From contig JACKEJ010000008.1 of the NCBI GenBank assembly GCA_020633055.1, positions 310,001 to 374,000 of the forward strand: DNA of 64,000 bases. The letters run 5' to 3'. Positions 8,617 to 16,361 of this stretch are shown piece after piece (the stretch's first letter is position 1; each line of letters starts with the position of its first letter). Made by a program: the position numbers and the translations under genes. This DNA comes from Sandaracinaceae bacterium. GTDB taxonomy: Bacteria; Myxococcota_A; Polyangia; Polyangiales; Houyiibacteriaceae. The notes beneath the pieces are model-generated. The model was not told the origin of the DNA, made no database searches, and was given only the letters and a program-made list of their open reading frames with translations.

Positions 8617-9203
8617 GGGCTCACCCCCTCGCTGCGCAGGGCCGCGAGCCGCCGCGCGATGGTCTGCCGCGCCAGGCGCAGGCGCGACGAGACCGTGTTG
8701 GGGCTGATGTCCAAGGCCTCCGCGATCTCGGCGGCGGTCATGGCCTCGAGCTCGGTCAGGGCCCACACCTCGCGCTGCTCGTCGGGCAGCGCGGCGAGCA
8801 CGGCCAGCACCCGGTCACGCGCCTGCCCACGCGCGACGGTCAGCTCGGGGTCGGCGGCAGGCTCCACCAGCGCCTCCACCTGGTGGTCCGTGGGCCGCTT
8901 CACCAGCCTGCGCCGGTTGCGCACCAGGTTCACGAGGATGCCCGTCAGCCAGGTCTTGGGGCTGGAGCGCCCCTCGAAGGCCTGGTGCTTGCGCAGGGCG
9001 ACGATGAACACCTCCTGCACCACGTCGTCCAGCTGCGCCTCGCTCACGCCCAGCGCGCGCGCCGTGCGGAACAAGGTGTTGAAGTGCGCCCGGTAGAGCG
9101 CGTCCAGGTCCAGCCCCGCGCGCTCGTCGCGCACCCCCGCCTTGTCGCCGCGCGCGGCGCGAGAGCTGGGCTGGAGGTGGGTGAGCAGCAGGCTGAAGAA
9201 CAT
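8613..9203 (-). CDS. ECF-type RNA polymerase sigma factor
   Basis: A 196-residue sigma-70 family protein. Region 2 lies at about residues 33-75 (LDALYRAHFNTLFRTA, then QLDDVVQEVFIVAL) and region 4 at about 135-188 (LPDEQREVWALTELEAM, then AAEIAEALDISPNTVSSRL with the helix-turn-helix). There is an N-terminal extension of about 30 residues. It directs RNA polymerase to a small stress or envelope regulon. Its stop overlaps the start of the downstream membrane protein by four bases (ATGA), so the two are translationally coupled. No typical ECF autopromoter could be assigned with certainty upstream. Confidence 0.95.
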   Translation of the reverse strand: MFFSLLLTHLQPSSRAARGDKAGVRDERAGLDLDALYRAHFNTLFRTARALGVSEAQLDDVVQEVFIVALRKHQAFEGRSSPKTWLTGILVNLVRNRRRLVKRPTDHQVEALVEPAADPELTVARGQARDRVLAVLAALPDEQREVWALTELEAMTAAEIAEALDISPNTVSSRLRLARQTIARRLAALRSEGVSP

Positions 9204-9362
9204 GGGCGCGCCGATGGGGGAGTCCCGTTATCCCCCTTCCGTGTGCGTCGTGGCCAGGGCTCGTCAGTCTTTCTGCATCACCGAGTGAGATTGGCGCCAT
9301 GGGCGTGCCTGGCTGGCCCCGGAGCACGCCGGGCTGGCCTCGGGCCGCACCGAGCTGTCCAG

Positions 9363-9376
9363 TGACCGAGCGGTCA
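9363..9376. promoter_or_regulatory. Palindrome upstream of DUF2236 gene
   Basis: TGACCG-ag-CGGTCA is a perfect 6-bp inverted repeat, 50 bp before the GTG at 9427. It is followed by CATACT (9380-9385), a possible -10. TetR-type regulators often bind sites of this form, but no TetR gene is adjacent. Confidence 0.4.
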
Positions 9377-9426
9377 TGGCATACTCGTGGTGCCCCTGTC
9401 CCCGCCCCCCCATCTGAGGAGGCCCC

Positions 9427-10287
9427 GTGAACCCAGCCCTCGCCGAGACCACGTCGCCGCCCCTGCGCCTGCCCATGCTGGAGCGCATCATGCACGACGC
9501 GCGCTCCCTGTTCCCGGGCGGTAGCGCTGGGCTGCTGCAGCTGATGTACCCGCCGCTGGGGGCCGCGGTGGCCGCGCAGTCGGACTTCTTCGCCGACCCG
9601 TTCGGGCGTGTCTACCGCTCCATCCCGCAGATCTGGGCTACCGTGCTCACCCCCGACGGCGCCTCCCGCGCGCGCCGGGTGCGTGACGTGCACCGCGGCA
9701 TCGAGGGGCAGGACGAGCGCGGGCGCGGCTTCCGCGCGCTGGACCCAGAGACCTTCTGGTGGGCGCACGCCACGTTCACGTGGGAGATGTTCGAGGCGCG
9801 GCGCCTGTTCTACCGTGAGGGGCTGCGCGGGCTGGACCACGACGCGCTCTACGCCGAGACCGTGGCCTGGTACGGCCGCTACGGGATGAGCATGCGCCCC
9901 GTGCCGCCCACCTACGACGCGTTCACCGCGAAGTTCGACCGCGTCTGCCGAGAGACCCTCGAGCTGACCCCGGCCGCGCAGCGCGTGCTGGACATGGCGC
10001 TGGCCGGGGAGTGGCGCCCGCCTTTGATCCACGCGAACTTCAAGGACCCGCTGACGCGCAGCGCGGGCCGCGCCGTGGTCATCGGCTGCCTGCCCGTGAG
10101 CGTGCGCGAGCGCTTCGGGGTGCCGTTCACGCGCGCGGACAGGCGGCAGTTCGAGCGCACCTGCCGCGTCATCGCCGGCACCTTCGAGCTGGTGCCACCG
10201 CGGCTGCACCACGTGACGCTGCGCACGGGGCTGCGTGTGATCGGAGGCCTGACGCGCCACGAGCGCTACGAGCCGCCCGCGCGCTGA
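9427..10287 (+). CDS. DUF2236 / MpaB-type oxygenase family protein
   Basis: A 286-residue protein of the DUF2236 family, which includes the latex oxygenase Lcp-related and MpaB-type haem proteins. The family signature is visible: VHRGIEGQDERGRGFRALDP (about 93-112) followed by FWWAHATFTW, and a C-terminal helical region with conserved His and Arg. The start is GTG at 9427, decided by AGGAGG about 5 nt upstream. A second, divergent family member lies at 42498 and shares the HRGI-G-D-GR-ALDPE core. The next gene encodes a PF10118 metal-dependent hydrolase; both families recur near lipid-metabolism genes. The reaction is not known from sequence. Confidence 0.88.
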   Translation: MNPALAETTSPPLRLPMLERIMHDARSLFPGGSAGLLQLMYPPLGAAVAAQSDFFADPFGRVYRSIPQIWATVLTPDGASRARRVRDVHRGIEGQDERGRGFRALDPETFWWAHATFTWEMFEARRLFYREGLRGLDHDALYAETVAWYGRYGMSMRPVPPTYDAFTAKFDRVCRETLELTPAAQRVLDMALAGEWRPPLIHANFKDPLTRSAGRAVVIGCLPVSVRERFGVPFTRADRRQFERTCRVIAGTFELVPPRLHHVTLRTGLRVIGGLTRHERYEPPAR

Positions 10288-10414
10288 GGAAGCGTTGGTG
10301 ACCGCCTGGCGCGACGTCATGGGACGCGTCGCGCGGTCGTCGCGTGCCCCGACGTGACCACAAATGACAAGCAATCTGTCCGGCGCTCCCCTCACGAGTC
10401 ATTCCCCGGCGCCC

Positions 10415-10420
10415 TACGTT
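10415..10420 (+). promoter_or_regulatory. TANNNT -10-like element, leaderless start
   Basis: TACGTT lies 6 nt before the ATG at 10427 and no SD is present. It supports 10427 rather than the upstream ATGs (10354, 10364) as the start of the hydrolase gene. Confidence 0.5.
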
Positions 10421-10426
10421 GCCTCC

Positions 10427-11278
10427 ATGACCACCGACACGCTGCGCGCCGTCCCCACGCCCACCCACGCTCGCCCCGAGATCAAGGTCCGCCGCATGGA
10501 CCTCGACTTCCCGGACGAGATGCCCGAGTTCTGGTTCGACGAGAACCCGTTCCTGACCGCGCTGCTCTCGGCCATGTCGGTCTCGTTCCCGGCGGGTGAG
10601 CGCTACTTCATCGCCAGCGTGCGGCACTTCCTCCCGCAAATCGAAGACCCGACGCTGCGAGCCGAGATCCGCGCCTTCACGGGCCAGGAGGCGAACCACA
10701 CCAAGGAGCACCTGGCGTTCAACGAGATGCTGGAGCGACGAGGCTACCCGGCCAAGGCGATGGAGGCGTGGGTGGAGCGCCGCACCAAGCGTCTGCAGAA
10801 GGTGTCGTCGCCGGAGGCGAACCTGGCGCGCACGGCCGCGCTCGAGCACTTCACGGCCATCCTCGCGGGCGCCTTCATCGAGAACCCCGAGGTGCTCGCC
10901 ACCATGAGCCCCGAGGCCGCCACCATGTGGTGCTGGCACGCGATCGAGGAGATCGAGCACCGCGCGGTCGCGTTCGACGTGTACAAGCAGGTGGTCGACG
11001 ACGAGGCGCTGAGGCTCAGGACGATGCGCCACGTGACGGTGGTGTTCATCCTCGTGAACCTGGTGCGTACCGCGATGCTGCTGCGCACCTCGGGCCACCT
11101 CACGAACGTGCGCGCCATCGCCAAGGGGCTCGACGTGCTGTGGGCGCGGCCCGGGCTGCTGCGTCGGCTGCTCCCGCAGTACCTGGCGTACTACCGCGCC
11201 GACTTCCATCCGTCGCAGCACGACAACAGCGCGCAGGTGGAAGCCGCCAAGGCGCGCTTCCTGGGCGCGCTGGCCTGA
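10427..11278 (+). CDS. Predicted metal-dependent hydrolase (PF10118 / COG3687 type)
   Basis: A 283-residue protein matching the PF10118 family: an all-helical protein with conserved metal-ligand pairs. Visible motifs are GQEANHTKEHLAFNE, EHFTAIL and WHAIEEIEHRAVAFD, which read like a di-iron or di-metal four-helix arrangement. Family members are annotated as metal-dependent hydrolases with little biochemistry. An in-frame ATG at 10364 would add 21 residues, but TACGTT 6 nt before 10427 and the absence of an SD favour the later start. It lies 139 bp downstream of the DUF2236 gene on the same strand and converges with the AraC regulator, with one base between stops. Confidence 0.85.
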   Translation: MTTDTLRAVPTPTHARPEIKVRRMDLDFPDEMPEFWFDENPFLTALLSAMSVSFPAGERYFIASVRHFLPQIEDPTLRAEIRAFTGQEANHTKEHLAFNEMLERRGYPAKAMEAWVERRTKRLQKVSSPEANLARTAALEHFTAILAGAFIENPEVLATMSPEAATMWCWHAIEEIEHRAVAFDVYKQVVDDEALRLRTMRHVTVVFILVNLVRTAMLLRTSGHLTNVRAIAKGLDVLWARPGLLRRLLPQYLAYYRADFHPSQHDNSAQVEAAKARFLGALA

Positions 11279-11279
11279 G

Positions 11280-12320
11280 TCAGCGGTCGGCGCTGCGCTC
11301 CTGCCGGTAGCGTGTGGGCGTCCGCCCCGTCCAGCGCCGGAACGCGCGCGTGAAGTTCGCGGGGTCTTCGTAGCCCAGCATCGCCGCCACGCGCGCGGCG
11401 GACAGCGCGGGGTTGTCCAGCAGGCGCAGCGCGTCGCGGCGGCGGGCGTCTTCGAGCAGCGTGGAGAAGCGCGTGCCCTCGCGCTCCAGCTGGCGGCGCA
11501 GCGTGCGCGGGCTGGTGCGCAGGCGCTTGGCCACGTCGTCCAGAGACGGGTAGCCCTCGCGCCCGAGGCGCAGCTCGGCCTGCACGCGGATGGCGGTGCG
11601 CTGCTCGGTGAGGCCGCGCTCCTCGGCTTCGCGCTCGCACCACGTAACGGCGGCGCGCAGGCCCGCCGGGTTCGACATGGCGAGCGGCCGGTCCAGCAGG
11701 GCCGTGGGCGCGCGGAAGCAGGTGCTGGGCATGTCGTAGCGCACCAGGCCGAGCCGCTCGCGGACGCGGGCCGCGTGGCGGGGCTCCGCGTAGTCGAACC
11801 AGACCTCGGTCTGGCCCTCGGCCTCGGGCACCAGCGCGAGCACGCCGCGCGTGAGCGTCACCAGCGCCACCTCGGTGGTCATGCGCCGCTGGTCCTCGCT
11901 CATGGGGATGCTCGCGACGAGCTCCGCGAACGTGGTGTCGTCGTCCTCGTGGATGGAGATGGCCAGCGCGCGCCCCACCAGTGGCCAGAAGCGGCGCACG
12001 ATGTCGAGCGCGTCGCGCCCGCTGGCGCTGGACAGGATGGCGTAGCCGACGCTCCCCAGCGCGGTGGGCGGCAAACGCCAGCCAAACTCCACGCCGAGCG
12101 CGGGGTCGTCGACGACCTCCCGCACCACGGCCACCAGCCGACGCTGCTCCTCGAGCGTGACACCGGACTCCAGGATCTCGCGCGGCTGCATGGCGAGCCC
12201 GGCGCGCGCCAAGAGGTCCGCCGCGCGATGACCGCGGTCCGCCGCGATCTCCAGCAGCGTCATCGTGTAGACGCCCGGCACGAACCACCGCGCCCAGTCG
12301 TCGCCGCCTTTCGCGCTCAT
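11280..12320 (-). CDS. AraC-family transcriptional regulator
   Basis: A 346-residue regulator starting with MSAKGG. Residues about 20-210 form the arabinose-binding-like N-terminal domain common in the OruR/ArgR-type AraC group. Residues about 245-340 hold the double helix-turn-helix: SLDDVAKRLRTSPRTLRRQL, then RVAAMLGYEDPANFTRAFRRWTG, the classical AraC signature ending in TPTRYR. The start is the ATG at 12320; the frame stays open upstream, but that region belongs to the divergent gene at 12381. It likely controls the adjacent DUF2236/PF10118 genes or the divergent gene. The ligand is unknown. Confidence 0.93.
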   Translation of the reverse strand: MSAKGGDDWARWFVPGVYTMTLLEIAADRGHRAADLLARAGLAMQPREILESGVTLEEQRRLVAVVREVVDDPALGVEFGWRLPPTALGSVGYAILSSASGRDALDIVRRFWPLVGRALAISIHEDDDTTFAELVASIPMSEDQRRMTTEVALVTLTRGVLALVPEAEGQTEVWFDYAEPRHAARVRERLGLVRYDMPSTCFRAPTALLDRPLAMSNPAGLRAAVTWCEREAEERGLTEQRTAIRVQAELRLGREGYPSLDDVAKRLRTSPRTLRRQLEREGTRFSTLLEDARRRDALRLLDNPALSAARVAAMLGYEDPANFTRAFRRWTGRTPTRYRQERSADR

Positions 12321-12366
12321 GGCGCACACGATGCGCGACGTGGCCAGCGATGACAATCGGGAGCGG

Positions 12367-12372
12367 TATAGT
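12367..12372 (+). promoter_or_regulatory. TATAGT -10 element, leaderless start
   Basis: TATAGT ends 8 nt before the ATG at 12381 with no SD between, so transcription probably begins at or next to the start codon. Confidence 0.5.
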
Positions 12373-12380
12373 TCGGGCCC

Positions 12381-12929
12381 ATGTGCACCTTCATCACGGC
12401 CACGCTGCCGGCCTCGGCGGACACGCCGCGCTTCCGCGCGTTGGTCCAGGAGCACGGCCTCGCGTTCGCGCCGCTGCACAACGCCCACGTGAGCGCCCTG
12501 CTGACGCCGAGCGAGCGCTACTACCGCGCCACGCGCGCGCACTGTGACTGTGGCTCCAGCTTGCGAGGTCCGCGCGCTGAGAAGCGACTGGATTCGCAGA
12601 TCGCCGGGCTGCGGGCCAAGGGCTGGAGCGAGAGCAAGATCGACAAGTGGCGACGTTCCAAGGAGCCCGGCAGGCCCCGCGAACGTGGGCGGGCGGTTGA
12701 CGAGCCAACATACGATGCCTGGGTGAGCTTCCTCGCGGCGGCACTCGCGCTCGACGAGGTGCGCCACGTCGGACTGCTACAACACCACTACCGCGGCGCC
12801 GTCACCGACGAGGTGTTCCAGTTCACGCGCGCGCCGCGCACGCTCGCGGAGGTGCGCGAGGGCTCACTCGCCTGGAAGCACAACGTGCTCTACGAGGTGC
12901 GTGACCCGGCCCGCTACGAGCGGTGGTGA
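12381..12929 (+). CDS. Conserved-looking protein of unknown function
   Basis: A 182-residue soluble protein that I do not recognise. The N-terminus MCTFITATLP is followed by an HCDCGSSL segment (about 54-61) with two cysteines that could bind metal. A charged helical middle part (GLRAKGWSESKIDKWRRS) and a mixed C-terminal half follow. It is transcribed divergently from the AraC gene (60 bp between starts) and is followed, 38 bp on, by another unknown gene in the same direction. The high third-position GC of its codons matches the neighbours, which supports it being a real gene. Confidence 0.7.
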   Translation: MCTFITATLPASADTPRFRALVQEHGLAFAPLHNAHVSALLTPSERYYRATRAHCDCGSSLRGPRAEKRLDSQIAGLRAKGWSESKIDKWRRSKEPGRPRERGRAVDEPTYDAWVSFLAAALALDEVRHVGLLQHHYRGAVTDEVFQFTRAPRTLAEVREGSLAWKHNVLYEVRDPARYERW

Positions 12930-12955
12930 TCGGCCACGTGGCGCGCGCCGTCGTG

Positions 12956-12961
12956 TAGAGT
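12956..12961 (+). promoter_or_regulatory. TAGAGT -10 element, leaderless start
   Basis: TAGAGT ends 6 nt before the ATG at 12968 and no SD is present. This suggests the second unknown gene has its own promoter even though it is only 38 bp after the preceding gene. Confidence 0.5.
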
Positions 12962-12967
12962 CGCCGC

Positions 12968-14245
12968 ATGTCCTGGACTTCGAGGGTGGTGGCGGCGCCG
13001 ACGAACGAAAAGGGTGCGGCGGTGAGCGTCGCGAGCCTCGCCGTGCGTGGCGACCACGTGCTCGTGCGGCACGCCGACTGGCGCGGGTCGGACCGCAGCC
13101 TGTGGGTGCACGGCGTGGAAGAGACACGCCTACCGTTCGACGAGCCATGCGCGGCGGCGTTCGCGGGGGAGGGGCGCCTCTTGGTGGCCGACGGATCGCG
13201 GCTCGTGGGGTGCGGACCATCGGGCGAGGACGCGCAGGTGCAGGCCACTCTCGAGGGTCCTCCGCAGGAGCTGTGGGTGGGGCCGGGCTGCGAGGCGCTC
13301 GTGGCGTTCGGGCCTCAGCTCGCGCTGTGGAAGTCCGGCCACGATGGGCCTCCGACGTGGAGGTCCAAGCTGGGCACGATGACGCGCGCGCGTGTCATCG
13401 CGGATGGCGCGAGCGTGTGGCTGTCGGGGGAGGACCTGGTGCTGACGCGCGTGAGCGTGGCCGACGGAACGGTGGAGGAGCGCCTGGTCCTGCCCGCGCG
13501 GGACCACATGACCACACCCTTTGCGCTCGCGTCGGATGGCACCCTGTTCACCCACGACCACGACTGGCAGCTGGCGGTGCGCGACGCGGGACCCGGGCAT
13601 GCGGTCCTCGCGTCGGTGGCCGGCGCAGGTGCGGACCTGATCGACATCGGGTGCGACCCGACCGGCCGCTACGTGGTCACGTGCGCGCACCACCACACCA
13701 ACCGCCAGTACGGCGGCGGCGTGCTGCTCTACGAGCGTCGCGACGCCACGCTGGTCCCGGTCGCGTTCGACCCGTTCGAGCGCGGCCTGCACGCGGTGGT
13801 CACGACCGATGGACGGGTCACGATCGCGACGCTGGACGGTGCGCTCCGGCGGTACCCGAGCCCCGATGCAGAGACAGAGCGGGACGCCGCCACCGCGCTC
13901 TCGGCCCTACCCCGCAGAGAGCCTTACGACGACCTGCTCTGGCACCCCCACCTGGTGTCCGTGTGGCTGAACACGGACGGCCCCGTCACACGCGAAGGCC
14001 GCCCGCTCTACTACGACAGCGACCACTCCGAGACCGGCGCGTCACAGCCCGCCCTGGAAGACACCCTGGCGCGCACCCGCTTCGGAGCGGCCGCCGCCCG
14101 CGTCGCGCGCGAGCTCGGCGTCACGGGGCCCATGGTGCCCTTCCTCGTCTACAAATGCAGCTACCCCGCGGCTCCGGGGCCGGTCCCGGGCGGGCACCAC
14201 GGCGGCGGGTATTACCTAGGCTCGTTCGTCTACGACCTCGACTAG
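12968..14245 (+). CDS. Unknown protein, probable beta-propeller-like repeats
   Basis: A 425-residue protein without signal peptide or membrane helix. Short repeating blocks (SLAVRGDHVLVRHADW, AFAGEGRLLVADGS, DGASVWLSGEDLVL, ASDGTLFTHDHDWQLAV, DPTGRYVVTCAHHH, TTDGRVTIATLDG) look like blades of a WD40/YVTN-type propeller, which suggests a cytoplasmic scaffold or ligand-binding protein. The C-terminal about 80 residues are distinct and end in a Gly/His-rich stretch (GGHHGGGYY). The last 30 bp overlap the 3' end of the convergent flotillin gene. No function can be assigned. Confidence 0.75.
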   Translation: MSWTSRVVAAPTNEKGAAVSVASLAVRGDHVLVRHADWRGSDRSLWVHGVEETRLPFDEPCAAAFAGEGRLLVADGSRLVGCGPSGEDAQVQATLEGPPQELWVGPGCEALVAFGPQLALWKSGHDGPPTWRSKLGTMTRARVIADGASVWLSGEDLVLTRVSVADGTVEERLVLPARDHMTTPFALASDGTLFTHDHDWQLAVRDAGPGHAVLASVAGAGADLIDIGCDPTGRYVVTCAHHHTNRQYGGGVLLYERRDATLVPVAFDPFERGLHAVVTTDGRVTIATLDGALRRYPSPDAETERDAATALSALPRREPYDDLLWHPHLVSVWLNTDGPVTREGRPLYYDSDHSETGASQPALEDTLARTRFGAAAARVARELGVTGPMVPFLVYKCSYPAAPGPVPGGHHGGGYYLGSFVYDLD

Positions 14246-15910
14246 CTCCTCGGCCGTCGGGCTCGTCTCGGGGAGCGCCTCTTCACCCGCAGGCGGCCCC
14301 TCGTTCCGGCTGTCGGGGAACTCCGAGGGTTCCACGTCCATAGCGCGTGCCGAGCCCGCAGCGAGCTCTGGCGACGGCCCCGCGGTCACGGCCGGCGCGG
14401 CGGGGGCCTTCGCCAACAGGCCGCCCGCGAGCGCCCGGGCGGGGGCGAGCCAGGCGCGCGCGTCGAGCCCGGTGACGGCCTCGACCACGTCGGGCACTTG
14501 GCTCAGCACCTCGGTCAGGCTGCGGTTGAATCGAGCCACGCCCGAGCCGTGCTCCGCGCCTCCATCCATGACCACCACGCGGTCGATGGACGCGAGGGGC
14601 GCCGCCACGGCCTCGGCGATCTGCGGAAGCTTGTCGATCAGGAGCTGGCTGAGCGCGGCGTCGCCATACTGCTTCCACGCGTCGGCCTTGGCGGCCATGC
14701 CGCGCGCCTCGGCCAGCAGCTGCGCCTCGATGCCGGCCGCCTCGGCGAGGCCTTTGCGGCGCAAGCCGTCGGCCTCCGCTTCCCCATGGATGCGCAGCGC
14801 CTCCGCTTCGGCGCGCGCGCGCAGCAAGATGGCCTCGGCCTCTGCTTCCGCGTCTGCGGTGCGCGCGATGCGGCTGGACTCGGCGAGCAGGGACGCGCGG
14901 CGGCGGTCGGCCTCGGCGGGCTTCTGCACGGCGTGCAGCAGCTCGGTCTCGATGCGCCGGACCTCCATCTCCTCCAGCGCGATGCGCTTCTCGGCCTGCG
15001 CCAGCTCGAGCGTCCGCTCCGCGGCGATGAGCGCCTCGCGGCCACGCACGTTCTCCAGCTCGTAGGCCAGGTCCGCCTCGGCCTTGGCGCGCGCCACCGA
15101 CGCGCTGCGGGCGTGCTGGTCGCGGTCGCGGCCGGCCTCCGCTTCGGAGAGCGCGCGCTCGGTCTCGATCGCGGCCAACCGCGCCGTGCGCTGCGCCTCG
15201 CTCTGCCGCACGGACGAGAGCTGCTCGGCTTCTGCGGTGCCGATGAGCGCGTCACGCCGCGCGCGCGCCTGGCCCAGCTGCGCCACCTTCTGCACCTCGG
15301 CCAGCTGCGGCTTGCCCAGCTCCAGCAGGAAGCCCGAGGGGTCGCGCACCTCGCGGATGGTGAAGCTCACCACGCCGATGCCCATGTTCGCGAGGTCGGC
15401 GCTGGTCAGGCGCTGCACGGTCTGCGCGAACGACTCGGGGTTCGCGTGGATCTCCTCGAAGGGCAGCGTGCTGATCACCGCGCGCAGGTGCCCCTGCATC
15501 ATCTGGTGCGCGATGTCGTTCATCTCGCTGCGGGACTTGCCGAGGAACATCTCGGCGGCGAGCGCCGTGGAGAGCGGGTCGTCGCTCAGCACTTTGATCT
15601 GGGCCACGCCGTCGACGACGATGGGCACGCCGAACTTGGTGAAGAACTCGGGGGTGCGGATGTCGAGCGTCATCAGCTCGACCGACATGACGTCCACCTT
15701 CTCCTTGAAGGGCACGACGAAGGTGCCGCCGCCGTGCAGCACCTGGAACTGGTGGTCAACGTGGGCGCCGGTGGCCGCGTGCGTGTAGGACGAGCGACGA
15801 CCGGAGATGATGAGCACCTCGTTCGGGCCGACGCGCCGGTAGCAGCGGCTCACCAGCAGCGCTCCCACCACGAGGCCGACGAGGAGGACGAAGAGACTGG
15901 GTACGATCAC
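14216..15910 (-). CDS. Flotillin-like SPFH/band 7 membrane protein
   Basis: A 564-residue flotillin. The N-terminal helix (about 5-22) is followed by the SPFH/PHB domain (about 25-200: RVGPNEVLIISGRR, VDVMSVELMTLDIRTPEF, DDPLSTALAAEMFLG) and a long Ala/Glu/Arg-rich coiled coil (about 205-420, with many AEAEA repeats). The C-terminal tail of about 100 residues is Pro/Ala/Glu-rich. Flotillins oligomerise in ordered membrane patches and act with an NfeD/YuaF protein. Exactly that partner type lies directly upstream. The start codon is GTG at 15910, overlapping the partner's stop (GTGA). The end overlaps the convergent gene by 30 bp. Confidence 0.93.
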   Translation of the reverse strand: MIVPSLFVLLVGLVVGALLVSRCYRRVGPNEVLIISGRRSSYTHAATGAHVDHQFQVLHGGGTFVVPFKEKVDVMSVELMTLDIRTPEFFTKFGVPIVVDGVAQIKVLSDDPLSTALAAEMFLGKSRSEMNDIAHQMMQGHLRAVISTLPFEEIHANPESFAQTVQRLTSADLANMGIGVVSFTIREVRDPSGFLLELGKPQLAEVQKVAQLGQARARRDALIGTAEAEQLSSVRQSEAQRTARLAAIETERALSEAEAGRDRDQHARSASVARAKAEADLAYELENVRGREALIAAERTLELAQAEKRIALEEMEVRRIETELLHAVQKPAEADRRRASLLAESSRIARTADAEAEAEAILLRARAEAEALRIHGEAEADGLRRKGLAEAAGIEAQLLAEARGMAAKADAWKQYGDAALSQLLIDKLPQIAEAVAAPLASIDRVVVMDGGAEHGSGVARFNRSLTEVLSQVPDVVEAVTGLDARAWLAPARALAGGLLAKAPAAPAVTAGPSPELAAGSARAMDVEPSEFPDSRNEGPPAGEEALPETSPTAEELVEVVDERA

Positions 15911-16251
15911 GGCACACGCTCACTTTCTGGATAGGCGCAGACCTCGGCGACGCGGTGTCGGAGGTCGACGATCAACACATGCGCGCCCTGCGGCACGGCC
16001 TCCCCGTCGTGTCCACGCGCGGGCACCAGGCCCACGCCATGCGGGCCCGGGACGCGGACGGCCCCCACGCCACCGGCTGGGATGGGCACCACCACCAGGG
16101 CGATGCTCCCGCGACGTGACCCGGCGCGCGGCGGGGTGCGCGTGACGGAGCGGGCCAAGACGACGAGGACGCTCACGACGGTGACCAGCGCGAGGCCCAC
16201 GGTGGTGGCTTGCAGCGCTTGGGTCAGCACGTCGTAGGCGCGGGGGTCCAT
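15907..16251 (-). CDS. NfeD/YuaF-like small membrane protein
   Basis: A 114-residue protein with one N-terminal hydrophobic helix (about 15-33: TTVGLALVTVVSVLVVLA) and a C-terminal Gly/Val-rich beta domain (about 48-108: GSIALVVVPIPAGGVGAVRV, then AHVLIVDLRHRVAEV) that fits the OB fold of NfeD proteins. Such proteins partner with flotillins and are encoded next to them. Its stop overlaps the flotillin start by four bases, so the two are translationally coupled. The ATG at 16251 lacks an SD and lies unusually close to a sigma-54-like element; an internal GTG (16230 or 16200) is a possible alternative start. Confidence 0.75.
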   Translation of the reverse strand: MDPRAYDVLTQALQATTVGLALVTVVSVLVVLARSVTRTPPRAGSRRGSIALVVVPIPAGGVGAVRVPGPHGVGLVPARGHDGEAVPQGAHVLIVDLRHRVAEVCAYPESERVP

Positions 16252-16264
16252 GCCCGCCGCCCTA

Positions 16265-16280
16265 TGGAAGGAGCGTGCCA
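16265..16280 (-). promoter_or_regulatory. Candidate sigma-54 (-24/-12) promoter for NfeD-flotillin operon
   Basis: On the minus strand TGGCACG is followed after four bases by TTCCA, which matches the spacing of the consensus TGGCACG-N4-TTGCW. The -24 box is perfect; the -12 box has one mismatch, at the conserved G. It points to the NfeD start (16251) and lies next to the divergent sigma-54 activator gene. The predicted start site would be only a few bases before the ATG. Confidence 0.4.
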
Positions 16281-16344
16281 GGCGAGATCACGCGGGTTTC
16301 TCGGCGAGGCGGGCGGCGCGCGCGTGGTGGAAATCCTCACGTCA

Positions 16345-16359
16345 TGAGACAAAGTCTCA
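16345..16359. promoter_or_regulatory. Inverted repeat directly before the sigma-54 activator start
   Basis: TGAGAC-aaa-GTCTCA is a perfect 6-bp inverted repeat ending 2 nt before the ATG at 16362. It may be an operator through which the activator represses itself, or an upstream activating site for the divergent operon, or an mRNA hairpin over the start. Confidence 0.45.
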
Positions 16360-16361
16360 CC

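Noticed and set aside
12320..12767. N-terminal extension of the AraC regulator to 495 residues
   Set aside because: The extension would be antisense to the gene at 12381, and the AraC-type N-terminal domain starts right after the ATG at 12320.
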